Notes: generated from the letters alone by a model not told the origin. DNA of 64,000 nt from Hygrocybe punicea (GCA_963556145.1 OY744463.1:6448001-6512000), one strand, 5' to 3'. Positions 44,529 to 57,500 are shown, numbered from the stretch's first letter. Made by a program: numbers and translations.

Positions 44529-46809
44529 ATGGCTTTCCTCGCTGTTTTACTGCTCAATGCGTTGGTCATCGTAGCTTTCTTCCTCTATTTCGGTCGAAAA
44601 AATAGTAACAAGGACGTTCCTTATCCCCCCGGCCCTCCCCAGGATCCGTTGATTGGCCATACACGTCTAATTCCTGGAGAGAACCAGGCAGAGTTGTTCC
44701 ACGAATGGGGCAAGAAATACGGTATGTCGTCACCGCACCAATGAATATCGTATTGAACGGTGATTGATTCAAATCCTTGTCTCCCCTCTGATGTGTTTAA
44801 AAGGCGATGTCATCTATCTGAATGTTCTTGGCAAACCCATCATAGTGTTGAACAGTGTTCAAGCGGCCCTTGATCTGATGGATAAGAGAAGCTGGAACTA
44901 CAGTGATAGGCCGAGGTTCACTATGTATGTTGATATGTAAGTCTTTATATCTCAATTCAATTCAATTTTTTTTGTTGCTCACATATGTTTTGTCTTCAGA
45001 TTGGAGACATTTCCCGCTCTTGCATTCTTGGAGTATGGCAAACGATTCCAGAAGCACCGCAAGCTTTTTAACGTGCTCTCCACTCGAGCTCAATGTCGTG
45101 ACTTTGAAGGCATTCAGTTATCAGAGGCGCGTTTTCTCCTGAAAAGTCTTCTTATGACCCCGGGGGAATGGGAGTGGCATATTCGACGGTTCGTATGACA
45201 ATCAACGACAAATCATTAAATCACCAAGCAAGTCATTGACATTTGCCGCACTGACTACAGGTATGGCACTGCTATAATCACCAAAATTGCCTACGGCCAT
45301 GAAGTCCTTTCAAATGAGGATAGCTACATCAAGATCGCGGAAGGCTATTCAAAAGCATTGGAAAATTCAGGAAGCCCTGGTGCAACACCACCTGACCTCT
45401 TCCCCGTTTGTAAGTCTCTTACTCAGATTTAGTAGGATCGACCTCAGCGTCGTTTCGTTACTATGATAGTGAGACATGTGCCACCGTGGTTCCCTGGTGC
45501 ATGGTGGTCCCGATACGGCCGAGATTGGAAACATGCGGTGAGGAACATGTACGATGTTCCTTTCGAGAAAGTCCGACAAAACCTGGTATATGGTCCTTGC
45601 TCATTCTGATGAGCAATACATTTTTTCTCAAACGAACTGTATTTTCAGGCAAACGGAACAGCCCAACCGTCTTTCGTAGGTACCCAGCTCGAAGAACTCG
45701 CCCAGGCGAAATCTCACACCGAAGAAGACATTGAGGACATCAAAGGTGCAGGCTTCGCCATGTATGCTGGTAAATCAACTCAATTGTTATCTGAATCTGG
45801 CTGTTCATGCTCAAACCTCGTCTGATCTAGGGGGAGCAGAGACGGTCAATTTTTTGTTGCGTGATGAGTCGAGGTGAAATTAAAACTTCTCATTAGACGT
45901 GGTCGACCATAAAGATTTTCATGCTTGCCATGACTCTTTACCCCGAGACGCAAAAGAGAGCACAGGAGGAGATAGATTCAGTCATTGGCCATGATCGCCT
46001 ACCCGATTTCAGTGACCGGGAGTCCATTCCTTACATTGAATGCTTAGTGCAAGAAGTCCTGAGGTATGCATTCCTGCTTTATGCCACTTCTACGTACCCA
46101 TTAATAATCTCACTAGGTGGCACCCTATTGTTCCCCTTGGTGAGTTCAACTTCATGACAGTGGCCCTCGAGATTTTGATACACCGAACATGGCTAGGTCT
46201 CCCCCATCGTTCACTGGAAGATGACACCTACAGAGGCATGTTTATTCCGAAAGGCTCGACGATACTTGCCAATGCTCTGTTTGTGTTGAAGTTATTGGGC
46301 CTGACAGAAGGAGCTGACAGTTTGACTCTGGGCACAGGAGCATGACACAAGACGAGACTGTCTACGCCGAGCCACACAAGTTCCTCCCTGAAAGATATCT
46401 GCCTAAACCTGTTGGCAATGGCGAGCCTCACCCGAGTGGCCCCTTCGGATTCGGAAGACGGTGAGCCAATATCTGTATCATTAGTATCTTCTCTTCCGGG
46501 TCTTGATTTCCCAAACAGCGCTTGCCCGGGACGTTTCCTAGCGGATAACAACATCTGGATAGCCCTTGCAAGTATGTTGGCCACTATCAATATCACGAAG
46601 GCGAAAACAGAAGATGGCAAAGAGGTAATCCCCGAACTGGCTTTTACCTCCGGTGCTATCAGGTATGTCCAACTGTCTTCTATGTCGCACTCCCTTGACT
46701 TGAGAGGTCTGATACACGGTTCCACAGCCAGCCGAAGGATTTCAAGTGCGTCGTATCTCCTCGTTCGGACAAGGCGGTATCACTGGTCATGCAAGGCGCA
46801 CCTTGGTGA
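44529..46809 (+). CDS. Cytochrome P450 monooxygenase 2
   Basis: Multi-exon. The membrane anchor MAFLAVLLLNALVIVAFFLY is followed by VPYPPGPPQDPLIGHTR. Next are DVIYLNVLGKPIIVLNS, SWNYSDRPRF and YGTAIITKIAYGHEV. The I helix is assembled across two introns as AGGAETTWST. Then come the ExxR helix QEVLRWHPI, HKFLPERYL and the heme loop FGFGRRACPGRFLADN. The last exon gives PKDFKCVVSPRSDKAVSL and stops at 46807-46809. Motifs are intact. It differs clearly from P450 1 (PFGFGRRACPGRF against NWGFGRRVCPGQH), so the pair is not a recent duplication. Substrate unknown. Confidence 0.87.
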
Positions 46810-47881
46810 TGTTCGGGTTGCACCGCGAAGCAGCAGCATCATATAAGTACACAAGTCTGTAGAAAATCTTTCTCGCACGATTGGTTCCGTGGATTGGTTG
46901 ATCTAAACAACAGATACTCTATGACGCGTTATTTGCGGCCGAAGTACCCGAAAACATGAAAGTCATCCGGCAAAAAAGATTAGATGGCGAAAAGTTTGAA
47001 AGTTTGTGGATGTTATAAATGCGTCGACGCGGACAAACGAGTGCCTATCCACCATACCACTGCGGGTCAAGTGCAAGCCGAGTTCCAGTCCAAATTTGGG
47101 TGCCTGGCACTGCCTGCCAGAATTGCAAACTGCATTGTCCCCGACGCAAACCCTTCTTCGATGAACACGCGCCGAGCTCCCTCCAAGATCTGGCCATCAG
47201 CAATTGCTCCGAAAACAGGCAATCCATAAATTAGCTATAGAACGCCTTGATCCTATAGTCTCCTGTTATCAGAGGGACAACATATCGTCGCCCTGTTCCC
47301 GCGCATCCATCGGAACACCCGCTCATTTTTGTTGTCAAGTACTCGCCCCCTGTCTGCCTGGAGGTTCCCCGTTGTGAATATGCTCGTTACACTGCGAGAA
47401 GTGGGAACATGAAGGCAAAAACACTCAAACGTGCATCGGGTCAATAGCATACGGTACTCGTGTCGGTCTTTTCATGCAACACGAGCTTGGAGTGTTCACA
47501 GGCTGTATTATATATATCCTCATCACATTGATGATGACAATGGCCAAGGGAGTCATCGCCTTCAATTGTTGTTGGTTGCTGTGACTTCTGGATGCTGTCA
47601 CAGTATCGCTATCACTAGGACAGTATTACAGCGCCTTCGTTTCGTTGGATGGGCTTTCAAGCTTCAACTTCAAATGTTTTGAACTACACACTATATGTAT
47701 TGAGGTTCGGCAAAAGGGGGTGGCGAAGTGGTTTTGGAACTGTTTTGGAACTTCCACTCCAGCGGAAATATCTTACATAGGATAACTCTATCCAGTACTC
47801 GACGACTCGAGCAACAAAAAGGTTCCTTCGCAACTTAGGCTTCGAAGCTCGACTGACCTTCCTCGATCTTGAGGTCCTATC
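46810..47881. other. Intergenic region without recognisable gene
   Basis: Only short frames. ctatcactaggacagta at 47608-47624 recurs exactly at 51028-51044. Confidence 0.4.
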
Positions 47882-49354
47882 ATGGATCTCAGTCAGCCTG
47901 CTTCTGAGCCCACCATAGATCCTTTCCTTTCGTTGACGAAGCTTCCCCAAGAACTACAAAATGCTATTATGACCTTCACCTTCCTTCTGCAAATGCAGGA
48001 CGCCTATTCCACGAACGACTTGGAAGAAATGGCGAGACGTGTTTGTAATTATCCACTTCACGAGTGGGAGACAGCACGCTGTTGGGTGGCTGCACTTGTA
48101 AGCGCTTCAAAATACTTACGGATTTCTGTTTAACATGTTTTACAATATGTCCAGCTGGATCTCGGTTTGCGCATCCCGGATCCACCTTTTGTTGAACATT
48201 TACCTCTACCAAACTATGCCGGATGGACTGTATTCCATGTCGCCGCGAAGTTAGCCGACATTCCACTGATCCGACGCCTTGTCCGTCTTGGCTATGATAT
48301 TAACGCGGTCGATTCCACCGGAAAGACGGCGGTGTGCACAGTTGCAGGTAGCAAAGCCTATGCCCGTCCAGCATGGAAAAACTTGTTCGTGCTCCGGACC
48401 CTTTGTGAAGAAGGTGCCAATGTCAATGCCGGGCACAATGGGGATACTTATATTCTCAATAAAATGCTCCGGGATCCTGAAACATCCAAACCGGACAAAT
48501 GCGAGATGTACATCAAAAAGCTTAAATTGTTATTGAAGCATGGTGCCTCGCTGAACCACGCCCTGCATGGCATCACAGGTGTCGAGTCAAATGTACCCGA
48601 GTTCCTCAATATCCTGCTCCATGCTGGCGCAAACTTGGAGGAATTGCAGGATCGCATGACGCCCCTCACAATGGCTGCTTCAAAGAAAAATTTACGGGCG
48701 GTCGAAGCGCTTGTTAGGGCTGGTGCCAGTGTCAATGGTGATGGTGAAAGCCCTTTGTTTGCCGCAATCGAGCCTTATCGCAATCACGATGCCTATGCAC
48801 CTTCCACTGCAGCGATATTGACATTTCTGTGCAATGCTGGCGCAGATACAACTCGGCTCAATTCTCTCCATGTGGGCATCCTGTCCTTTGCCTTAACTTC
48901 ATCTGGCTATGCGGACCAATTTGGTGGCTGGGAGACTGTCCCGACTGTTGTTGAATCACTCTGCAAAGGTGGAGCAAATGTTAACTTCCATCAACAGGCC
49001 GGTCCTTGGTCTCAAAATGGTGATACTCCCTTGCACATTGCTACTCGAACACGTCCTGGAGTCTCAGATTTTCCTTTTCAAGTAGCCTCCGAATGTGCTG
49101 AGATTTTGATCTCGCATGGTGCAGATGTACACTCCCAAAATGATGCGGGACAAACGCCTCTGCACTTGGCTGTGCTGAAACAAAACCTCCTGTATGTGCA
49201 AGTCCTATTACGGCATGGTTCGGAGACCGATGTGAAGGATGTCGAAGGCAGGACACCACTCATGCTAGCGCAGAAGATAATTTCCTGGAAGGAGCGGGAA
49301 GGAATTTTGGTTGCGCTTCGTGAGGCTGTTTACAGCCGTTTTCCAAATACTTGA
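47882..49354 (+). CDS. Ankyrin-repeat protein
   Basis: Two exons: 47882-48097 and 48155-49354, with a 57-bp intron (gtaagc...ccag), giving 471 aa. The N-terminus (FLSLTKLPQELQNAIMTF) is reminiscent of an F-box helix but incomplete. Ankyrin repeats follow: GWTVFHVAAKLADIPLIRRL, LLKHGASLNHAL, MTPLTMAASKKNLRAVEALV, GDTPLHIATRTRPG, GQTPLHLAVLKQNLLYVQVL and GRTPLMLAQKI. About eight to nine units are seen, with irregular central ones. It probably mediates protein-protein contacts; an F-box-type role is only suggested by the N-terminus. Confidence 0.85.
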
Positions 49355-49737
49355 CACTACACACAGAATTTCAACTGTTTATTAGGAAATTTGGACTTCG
49401 TAGAATTTTTACCTATGTCTCAACCAACATGTACCATAGTATTAACTGCTGAATAGTCGCAGAAAGGATTAGTAACCCGTATCACGTGACCCGGAACTCA
49501 AACACACCTGTCCAATGAATAATGCTGAAGCACAAAATTACTTAGCGGTCAACAACCACTGCACTACTATATATTCCAATAAAGCTGTATGAATCTCTAC
49601 TTGACCTCAACGACATCCTTGATTGTTGTGGCTTCTCTCGAAGCACCTGGTTTTGCATTGTCAAACTCTGGAATACTACTGGTGATGTGTTTCCTACAAC
49701 AAAAGCCTGCCCAGTCAACTCCGCAACCTTGATGTTA

Positions 49738-50565
49738 TGTAAAGTACCTCACAGAGCTTATCGACCAGAATCCAGACTATTTCCTCAATGAGCTTCTAAA
49801 TCCACTGAAGACTGATCATTTCATTTTCTTTCATTTCATGGCAATCCACAAACAACTTCTCTGTGCTGGCATCAGCTGAAAACAGCTCCAGTGTGTTGCC
49901 TTGGGGCACAAAGGAGAATGCCAAGTGCTATTCGCTGAGTGCATTGCTCAATATGAGCCAGAGGAGTTGGGCTTTATTGGTGAGGTTTCAAAGGATGAAA
50001 GCACTATTGGATGACAATTTGGTTGATTGAGACAGGAGTGCTGAGCTTGCAAATGCCAAGCTTTTGTTCATGGGTGCTGTACTTCAACTGTACATCACCT
50101 TACCCTTGATGGATTTGTGTCAGGTTCTTCAGTGGAGGACTTGCTGACAAAAGTAGCATTTTTAGAATGGATTGAGTTCAGTGTGGTGAGTTTTACCCTG
50201 TTTCTTCATCATATATTGATACTGATTCTACTCATTGCAATTGTGTAGCCCATTTGAGTGTCTTGGTTTTCAATAATGCTAAGATCCACCATGGTCCAGA
50301 ACTCCCCACATGCCTTGACCAATTTGGTGTTCACCTCAAATACATGCCACCATACTCACCAATCTAAATCCAATTGAGGAAGCCTTCTCAAACATCAAAC
50401 ACTTTCTCTGTAACAACAAGGACTACTATGGTGCTTGCACCAGGGATGGAGTTTTGTTTGATATGCTGGAGGTCTTTGATGTCACATCATGCAGGTCAAT
50501 TGTTGCGGTTCTGTGATGAAGAAATGCATGAGTGCAGTCACAGAACATTGTCTTCGAGTGAGAGA
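49738..50565 (+). pseudogene. DDE_3 (Tc1/mariner-IS630 type) transposase relic
   Basis: Readable pieces in order: YLTELIDQNPDYFLNELLNP, QYEPEELGFIGEVSKDESTIG (with the first catalytic Asp region), LTLDGFVSGSSVEDLLTKVA, SVLVFNNAKIHHGPELPTCL and FGVHLKYMPPYSP, then after a frame change LNPIEEAFSNIKHFL and KDYYGACTRDGVLFDMLEVF. Several stops and at least one frameshift (near 50365) break it. The expected Asp in the VMDNA-type box is Asn (VFNNAKIHHG), so the catalytic triad is also damaged. The family is common in Agaricomycetes. No terminal inverted repeats were found. Confidence 0.75.
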
Positions 50566-51051
50566 CAGGGTGTGATGTGACAACTTCCATGTTGCTCCCA
50601 TCCTCTCACTACTCCTCAAGCCAAAGGGCTTGTCCTTTCACCCGCCATCCAATCCCTATACTTTGCCAGCTCCCTCTCTCCCTCTGGCTACATCCCCAGT
50701 TCTGTCTCTTGTCCAAACAAGTTTGTTCTCCAGACCTATCCATCCTAGAATCCCATCCCTTCCTTGCTGCTCACCTTGGTTCCCCCCTGAGGTCAGGCTC
50801 TTTCTTCTTGGGACTGGAAAGCTCATGCTTTCTCCCATTCTCTTCCTGCTTACTCTCTCCCTCCATCTCATTCCCTCTCTTCTTACATATGCAATCTCAC
50901 TCCTGGCTACTTGCTTGTCTTGCTAATCAAAGATACTGTTATCTCAAGAAAAAGTCACATCACAGACTGCAATTTATAACAATTTGTCATGTCACACAGG
51001 TCAATTGTACTGTTATCTCATGAAACACTATCACTAGGACAGTAAGACTGC
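50566..51051. other. Pyrimidine-rich spacer
   Basis: Long C/T-rich stretch without coding signal. Its end (tataacaatttgtcatgtca..., about 50974-51011) recurs after the solo LTR at 51857-51896. Confidence 0.4.
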
Positions 51052-51849
51052 TGTAGAGGGTTCTCAACCCTCTGAGTCCGTATCACCGATTTATCATGTA
51101 TCGGAACGAACCCAATGTCCTTAGCAATTCGGACTCAAAACCGATGCTATCTGACGTAACCTGACATACATCCACCACCGTGGCTGTTCTCATACTGAAC
51201 CCGTTAGACTCTTAAAGCCACAGAATCTCAAACGCTAGGAACAGATCTCATCAGACACGATCCCTGACATTGGACTTACCTCTTTTGCACGTTCTGCCTT
51301 CCTTATGGGCATACAGAAGTATTTTACATCTTTTTGTGTGGAAATTCACTTGACCGTCCATTTATCATGTCATTGTCTCCTCACAACCTCTTATTCATAT
51401 CTCCATTCCATCTTCCTCTTGTATCACTTTGTTGGCCAAGGACTCTTGTCCAAAATTAGATAGACAATTTTATACTATAATAACGGTGCCAAACTGCCAT
51501 GTCAAAATAACAAAATCCAGTTCCCTTGTTCCTCCCACTCAGAGTCGACCTCATAGTCTAAGTCTTGTCACTCTATGACTCTCCGGCACACTATACTTCT
51601 TCTCCACATGTACCGCGACTATCTATCCTCACTGCTCACCACCTGACACCTGACCCGCTGTACCCGACACCGTTGGTATCATCAGCTTACATCAGTTTAG
51701 TCAGATTCTCAGTATTTCCTTGTCAACTTTCACTTCTATTTCCTTCTTCACTTTACCGAAGCTAGATACTAACTATTCCACCATCACTTCTACGCTTACA
51801 CCCTAGGTTAGGATTTCTATTCCATAGCCACCCCAAACTCGACACTACA
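51052..51849. repeat. Solo LTR 1 (TGTAGAGGG...ACTACA)
   Basis: 798 bp, flanked by the 4-bp direct repeat ctgc (51048-51051, 51850-51853). It starts with an imperfect palindrome, agagggttctcaaccctct. Related to the solo LTR at 61653, which shares ctgagtccgtatca near the left end. No internal region is present. Confidence 0.75.
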
Positions 51850-52099
51850 CTGCTAATTATAACAATTTGTCACATCACACAGGTCAATTGTACTCAATTC
51901 AAGCACCTCTCAGTTTTTGGTGAGAAAGGACTAAGTGTATGTGGCCTTGCCCTGAAACAGCAGCAAGGCCCAGATTTTGGTATGTATGTAGTACATGAGA
52001 AGAAATAAAACTGGTGTGGTGCTAAAAGCTAAAGAGGTCTGGGAATGGTGTCCAGAGACTGGTGTCTAGAGGGGTCTGACTTGGAGATAAGGAGGTAAG

Positions 52100-53549
52100 T
52101 AAAAAAAAGGGGTGAACGTGAGTTTGCCAAGTTGAGGGTGAAGGAAGAAGAGGAGGAATGGAGAGAAGTGGAGGAAGAGCGGAGAAGGTTGGAGGAGGAG
52201 GAAAGGAGGAAGAAAGAGGAAAGGAGGAAGAAAGCAGAGGTGGAGGCAAGGAGAAAACAGGAGGAGAGAAAAAAAAGTGAAGGAGGAGAACAGGAGCAAG
52301 GCTGTGGCAGAGGAGCCCAGAACAAGCGCAGTGGGAAGCTCAGGACCTATGAGCACAGCAAAGGGAAAAAGGAAAAGAGATGGGTAAGTAAAACAGTTTC
52401 ATCCAAGTGGACCCAGAGGTGACAAGAGAAGCAGGGCCATGCAGTGCAAGGTGTGCATGGAGCACAGGGAGAACTGCATGTGGCCTGCATGTGGAAAAAC
52501 AAGGAGTTGCAATGTAGAGGCTCTGGATCATGTGGAACCATTTCCTCTTCATATTCCACTCCATTCCCATCCATTTCCAGTCCAATATCATTGATTCCGC
52601 CCAATTCTGGTTCTGTCTAACAATTCTGCTCTGGATTCCGACTCTGGAATTGTCCCTATAAATGATGCAATGTTCCTAATGACCTGGAATTTGTATGTAT
52701 CCATTTCTATATCATATATCTTTGTTTCCCATCTCCTAGTACATAGTACCAACCTCCTGTCTCACTCTCCACTTCGTCCCCTATCACTTACAGCCTTCAC
52801 TTGTAGCACATAGTTACTACAGCACAGGATTCCACCAGTAGTATAAAAGTAGTACATTTACACTACAAAACATAGACATATAGATATGGAAGAATACAGG
52901 TTATTGTCCCACCTCAGTTCTATTTCTTACCTCCCTTTGTATCATCTATATCACTCTTCAACCTTCTCCCTACACTTCTGCTCTGTTCTGAAACCCTTGG
53001 ATTTGGGTTGGATTGATTAGACAGCTCAATAGAAACTAAACTCCTCAGATCACTTCTTAGCTGATCACCCCTTTCTGTAGATTCCATTCCGGGTCTATAC
53101 CGACACTCACCGTCACAGCGAGGCATGTCAAAAAGGGAAGGCGCAGTGCAAGGTAGATGGAGAAGAGAGTTTGGCAAGGAAGAAGAAGAAGAAGGAGGAA
53201 GAGGAGGAGTCAGGATTGGAGTACCATGGAGTAGAGCCCACAGTGAAAGGCAACATCAAGACGTCGATGAGGGTGGAGCAGTTGCTCATGCATCTGCTCC
53301 AGGTGACCAAGAAAAACATGGCAATGTTGGAGTGGGTTATGGAAGCCTGTGAGGGCATGGGACACCGTGGAGGACATCCACAGAGAAGCTGCCCAATGGG
53401 CAGACCATTTGAGGAATGTGGAGTTCCTCAGAGATAACTCCTATGAACTCCAGGAGTTGACTCCAGTGTCCAAGGACTTCGAGCTGGAGGAGGTGGAAAC
53501 GGAATGGGGGGAAGGAGAGCATTTAGGTGAGGGGGGTAAAACAGTCTGA
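52100..53549 (+). pseudogene. Decayed coiled-coil/zinc-cluster type protein, likely mobile-element associated
   Basis: 52132-52422 encodes a highly charged Glu/Lys/Arg coiled coil (REVEEERRRLEEEERRKKEE). In another frame, 52437-52520 gives a Cys cluster, MQCKVCMEHRENCMWPACGK. After a gap, 53130-53549 has more charged coil and RDNSYELQELTPVSKDFEL in shifted frames. This order (coiled coil, Cys cluster, coil) recurs in multicopy Agaricomycete hypothetical genes. Several frameshifts break it; function unknown. Confidence 0.5.
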
Positions 53550-53589
53550 AATTAACTTTACAAAAAACAAATTGTAGATAGATTAGAGG

Positions 53590-54013
53590 TTAATAAAGTG
53601 GACCGGGTTTAGAAGGATAAGCAGAGTGAAAGTCTGAAACAATGTTGGAGGCATGTCCGAGTTCAGAGGCCAAGATCCAAGAGGTCTCTTCATCAGTGCC
53701 CTCGTGGCCTTCCCAATGTACAGGGTATAGCAACCTGCAGGCATGACGATGGTTATCAATTTTAGAGTCTAGGATCTCAGAGATCTCAAACTCCGGTTCT
53801 CCGTCAACAATGACTGGAGGGGGCGGAGGTTGGACACAATTGGGAATGGTATTTGGAGTTGCAGGTTCGAGCTGAGAGACATGGTAGACAGGTTGAACAG
53901 AGTGGAGAGTGTCTGGGAGACAGAGTATAGGAGTGGGTTCTGGCCTTAGCGATGATCTCGAAAGGGCCTAAGTTCTTCTCAGAGAGCTTTTTTGAAGGTC
54001 TAGTAGTCTGGAA
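53590..54013 (-). pseudogene. Ty3/gypsy integrase C-terminus with chromodomain, fragment
   Basis: Reading the minus strand from 54013: FQTTRPSKKLSEKNLGPFEI (integrase C-terminal), a one-base frame change near 53940, then PDTLHSVQPVYHVSQLEPAT and the chromodomain EFEISEILDSKIDNHRHACR, LLYPVHWEGHEGTDEETSWI, followed by ELGHASNIVSDFHSAYPSKP and TAA at 53592-53590. The chromodomain frame is open. It is the 3' end of a chromovirus polyprotein; the rest is absent from this window. Confidence 0.85.
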
Positions 54014-54042
54014 ATGTTCATATATATATATTTTTTGTGTCC

Positions 54043-54200
54043 ACTAGTGTTGCTGTAGTTCGGTTCCAAACCTAGCCAAACCCAGTTCAAACCCCGAACC
54101 GAACCTGGGGTTCAGTCTAAGTTCAGCCAAATGCTGAACTGGACCGCAGGTTCAGTTCAGGGTTTTGAGGCTGGCCGGATTTCCTGAATGGCTCCAAACC
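54043..54200. repeat. GAACC-rich repeat beside cactagtgttgc
   Basis: Begins cactagtgttgct and continues with many gaacc/ggttc words (cgaaccgaacctggggttcag). The same cactagtgttgc with a ttcagttcgg neighbour appears inverted at the right window edge (63958-63987). It may be the end of a non-autonomous DNA transposon. Confidence 0.45.
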
Positions 54201-54538
54201 GCGTCCAAACCACGAATGTGGATATTTTTAAGGTATTTATTTCATTTGTTTTTCGGATTTCTTTACTTACTTTTTCATTTTTTTTTTTTTTTAAAATCCT
54301 AGTTTATTCTCCTTTACGGTACATCGTATGTAGAGATTACTGTGAATTATACTTCTTGTTACAGCAAAGAGTGCGTGAAGGGCTGAGGCAACGTGTGGGC
54401 TCGGCAGTGCCGTTCCCGGTGAGAGTATGTCTCCCATAATAATTGAACCTGGGTGTGGTTAGATCGTAAGGTAGGGGGATGAGGGGGGGGTGAAGGCCGG
54501 GGGCCAGGGGATGTATGGATCAGGGTGGGGCTGCTGTT

Positions 54539-57500
54539 TCATTCGTATGCGATGTTGGGGACATCTCCAAATGCTTGCCGGAGTCGTTGTGTGTAATTGA
54601 TGTAGCGGAAAAGCGGTGGGAGGTGTTTTGGGGTGCACAGCAGCTTTTTCACGTATCCTGCATCGCGCCCCGCCATCCGGCGTAGTCTCTGGCATGCATG
54701 ATCATGAGCTGGGCAGAACAGGAGGAAGTGGGTGACCGTCTCGTGGTGACGACGACAGCATGGGCAGGTGGGGGTTTCAGCACAGTTGATCTTGTGCAGG
54801 TGGTGGTTGAATCCTATGTGGCCCGTGCGCAGCTGTGTGAGGATCGCGAGGTGTTTCTTGGGCAGGGATCGGGTCACTTTCTGATATATGGACTGCGTGA
54901 AGCTCGGGTCGATCTCCAGGAGTCGCCGGTACCTTGGGGACTGGTGCCATTCCCTATCCGCTCACTTCTTTAGTTTGCTCAAGAATGTCCTTGCCGCTGC
55001 CGCCTTGCTGCACGGTAGAGCGTGCTGTAGTGGGGCAGGGATTCCTGTGGCCGCTGTGCTATTCCCTTGCGCCGCTTTCTTCGCATGGTCATCTGCTACC
55101 TCATTGCTGTCGATGCCCTTGTGTCCCGGTGTCCACTTAATCGTAAGGTCCATTCTTTTGTGCTGCCTTGTAACCATGCCTAGCCTCTTGTGGAACAAGT
55201 CAAATACGTGGCGTGACGGGCCTGCTTCGAGAGATTTGGCCGCCTGAATCGCTGCTTGTCCGTCCACGAACATCGAGACGTCTCGAACCCTCCTTTCTCC
55301 TCTCAGCAGCTCTAGTCCCAATACCATGCCTATCCCTTCCCCTTCATGTACCGTGTGATGCTCCTGTTTCCCTAGCCTGTACCTTCTAACTCTCTTTCTC
55401 CTCCATCCTGCTCTCATCAGTACCGCCACCACGCCTATCATCCCATCCAACCCTGATCCGTTGGTGTATATCTTTATATCGTTGTTGTCTTGTTCGTGTG
55501 CTTCCTTGGCCTTTTCTCTCGATGGCTGTATCTGTGTTTTTATCTCGGGATCCCATTTCGTGTCATATCTACATGTGGTGATCTTCTCCATCTGCTCTGT
55601 TTTTATGTTGTGGTCCCATATTAGGTCGTGTATGGGGGTGGGGTGTCTCTTTACCTGGCGTGCCCGTGCGTTCTTGACAGCTTTACTGAGCGGGTGCGTC
55701 GGCGGGAGTGTGGCAAGGCGTAGAGCCACCCGGTGTCGAATCCTATCTACTAGAAAATGAAATGGTACAAGGTCTGCGTGGGCATCTAGGATGTCAGTGG
55801 CCGTGGTCAACAATGCGCCGGTGATCATCACTGCCGCCTTGCGTTGTATGCCTGCCAGTTTCCGTGTCATCGCCGTACCCCCTCCACGTCACCTATCCCC
55901 TGTTCCTTCTCTCTTCTTCGTCGAGCCCATGAAGACCTCTGCAGCGTACAGCATTCTCGGAACTGCAATGGACAGGTAGAGTCGTCTCATGATCTTCGCT
56001 GGTATTCCCCCTGATGTTTTGGAAAGTCTCTGGAACTCCAATAGCCAGTCCTGGCCCTTCTTTAGTGCCGCCGCTCCCTGTTCCTTCCATCAGAGCTCGT
56101 GGTTGATGTGCACGCCCAGGAACTTGATTGATGCCTTGGGGTGTATAAGACTTCCGGCAACATTAAGTGGCGGTCCCATCAAAGTGGTTCTTTTTCTTGG
56201 GTTGTCTGCGTCCACCCTCCGTCGCCGTGTCAGGTCGATCAGTTGGAATTTGTCGACGCCAAATTCGCAGTTGTGCTCCTTCGCCCACTCCAGAATGCCA
56301 CCCGGCCTCGCCATTATAGACTCAATCTTCACATGTGTTTCTTCAAAGCTCCGGCCCACCGCGAGTATGTTCGAGTCGTCGAGATATAGTATGCTGTATT
56401 CCCTGCTATGTGGGACGGGGATGTCGAGTTGGTCTGAGTTGTAGAACAGGTAGCATGTCGGCGAGAGTGGGCTTCCCTGGTCGAGTCCGTTGTCTACATC
56501 AAAGGGGTCTGAAGTGAATTTGTCAAAGGTCAGCGTGGTACGACGTGCGGTGAGCGCTCTCTCCAGCCACTCAGTAATCTCTACTGGCATGCCGCGTTTA
56601 CGCATATTATGTACCATATGATCGATGGCGGTGCTGGGGAAGGCCCCCTTAACATCTAGTGAGAGGAGCGATACTACATTACCTTTGCGCCATTCATCTT
56701 TGATTATCTTGCTCATGAATAGGATTGCGTCGGTCGTGCTGCAGCCGGCTCTCCCTCCGAAATGGTTGTTGGGTAAAATCCTGGTCATCTTGCTCATGAC
56801 CGTGATGTCTTCGTTGACGCATGAGTTCATCAGCCTTGCATATCCATCCGACAGTACTATTGGCTGCCATGCCCCAGGAATCGTGTAGTCCAGCTTGCCC
56901 GGCTTTTTCAGTACGATCGTCTCCGTGACAGCCCAATGCCCTGGGTACGTCCCTAACGTGAAGGTTGCTCTGAATATGGGGCCGAGGAAGAGGACCAGCA
57001 TGTCTCCGGCATTCTTGAATATTGCGTTCGGTGGGTATTGCGCTTGGTGCCCTTATACGGCTGCATGCGTTGTATGGCTCTGTAAATTTGTGCATCGGTG
57101 ATGGGTTGGAATTCCCATGCTGGCGGTGGGTATACATGATCTTCGGGGACTGATGAGGTGGCAGGTTTGCTGGGGAAGAAGCACTTGTAAAAGGCTTTGC
57201 TCTTGTCAGCGTTGGTTGTCAGCTCGTGTCTCGCGTTCGTTGTGGCGTCCGTGACATGGAGTGTGGGCACCCTCGCCCTCCCTCCGTCCGATGCGGGACC
57301 TGTTACCAGTCGGCTCGCCGTCCATTGACTCGATGTGTCAATGCCCTCCAACCATTCCACCCAATGTGCTGCCTTAGCCGCCTGTATGTGTGTTGCGTAT
57401 CCGTGTTTGGCTTTTCTGTACGTCTCGTGAACAGGGTGCCCCTCCATGTGTCTGTGCCGGTATGATTTGTTGCCAAGGTTGTGGACTTTCTTCCGTTCTG

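Noticed and set aside
41736..49354. Secondary-metabolite gene cluster around the P450s
   Set aside because: No core synthase, transferase or transporter is visible; the neighbour is an ankyrin gene and the rest is mobile DNA.
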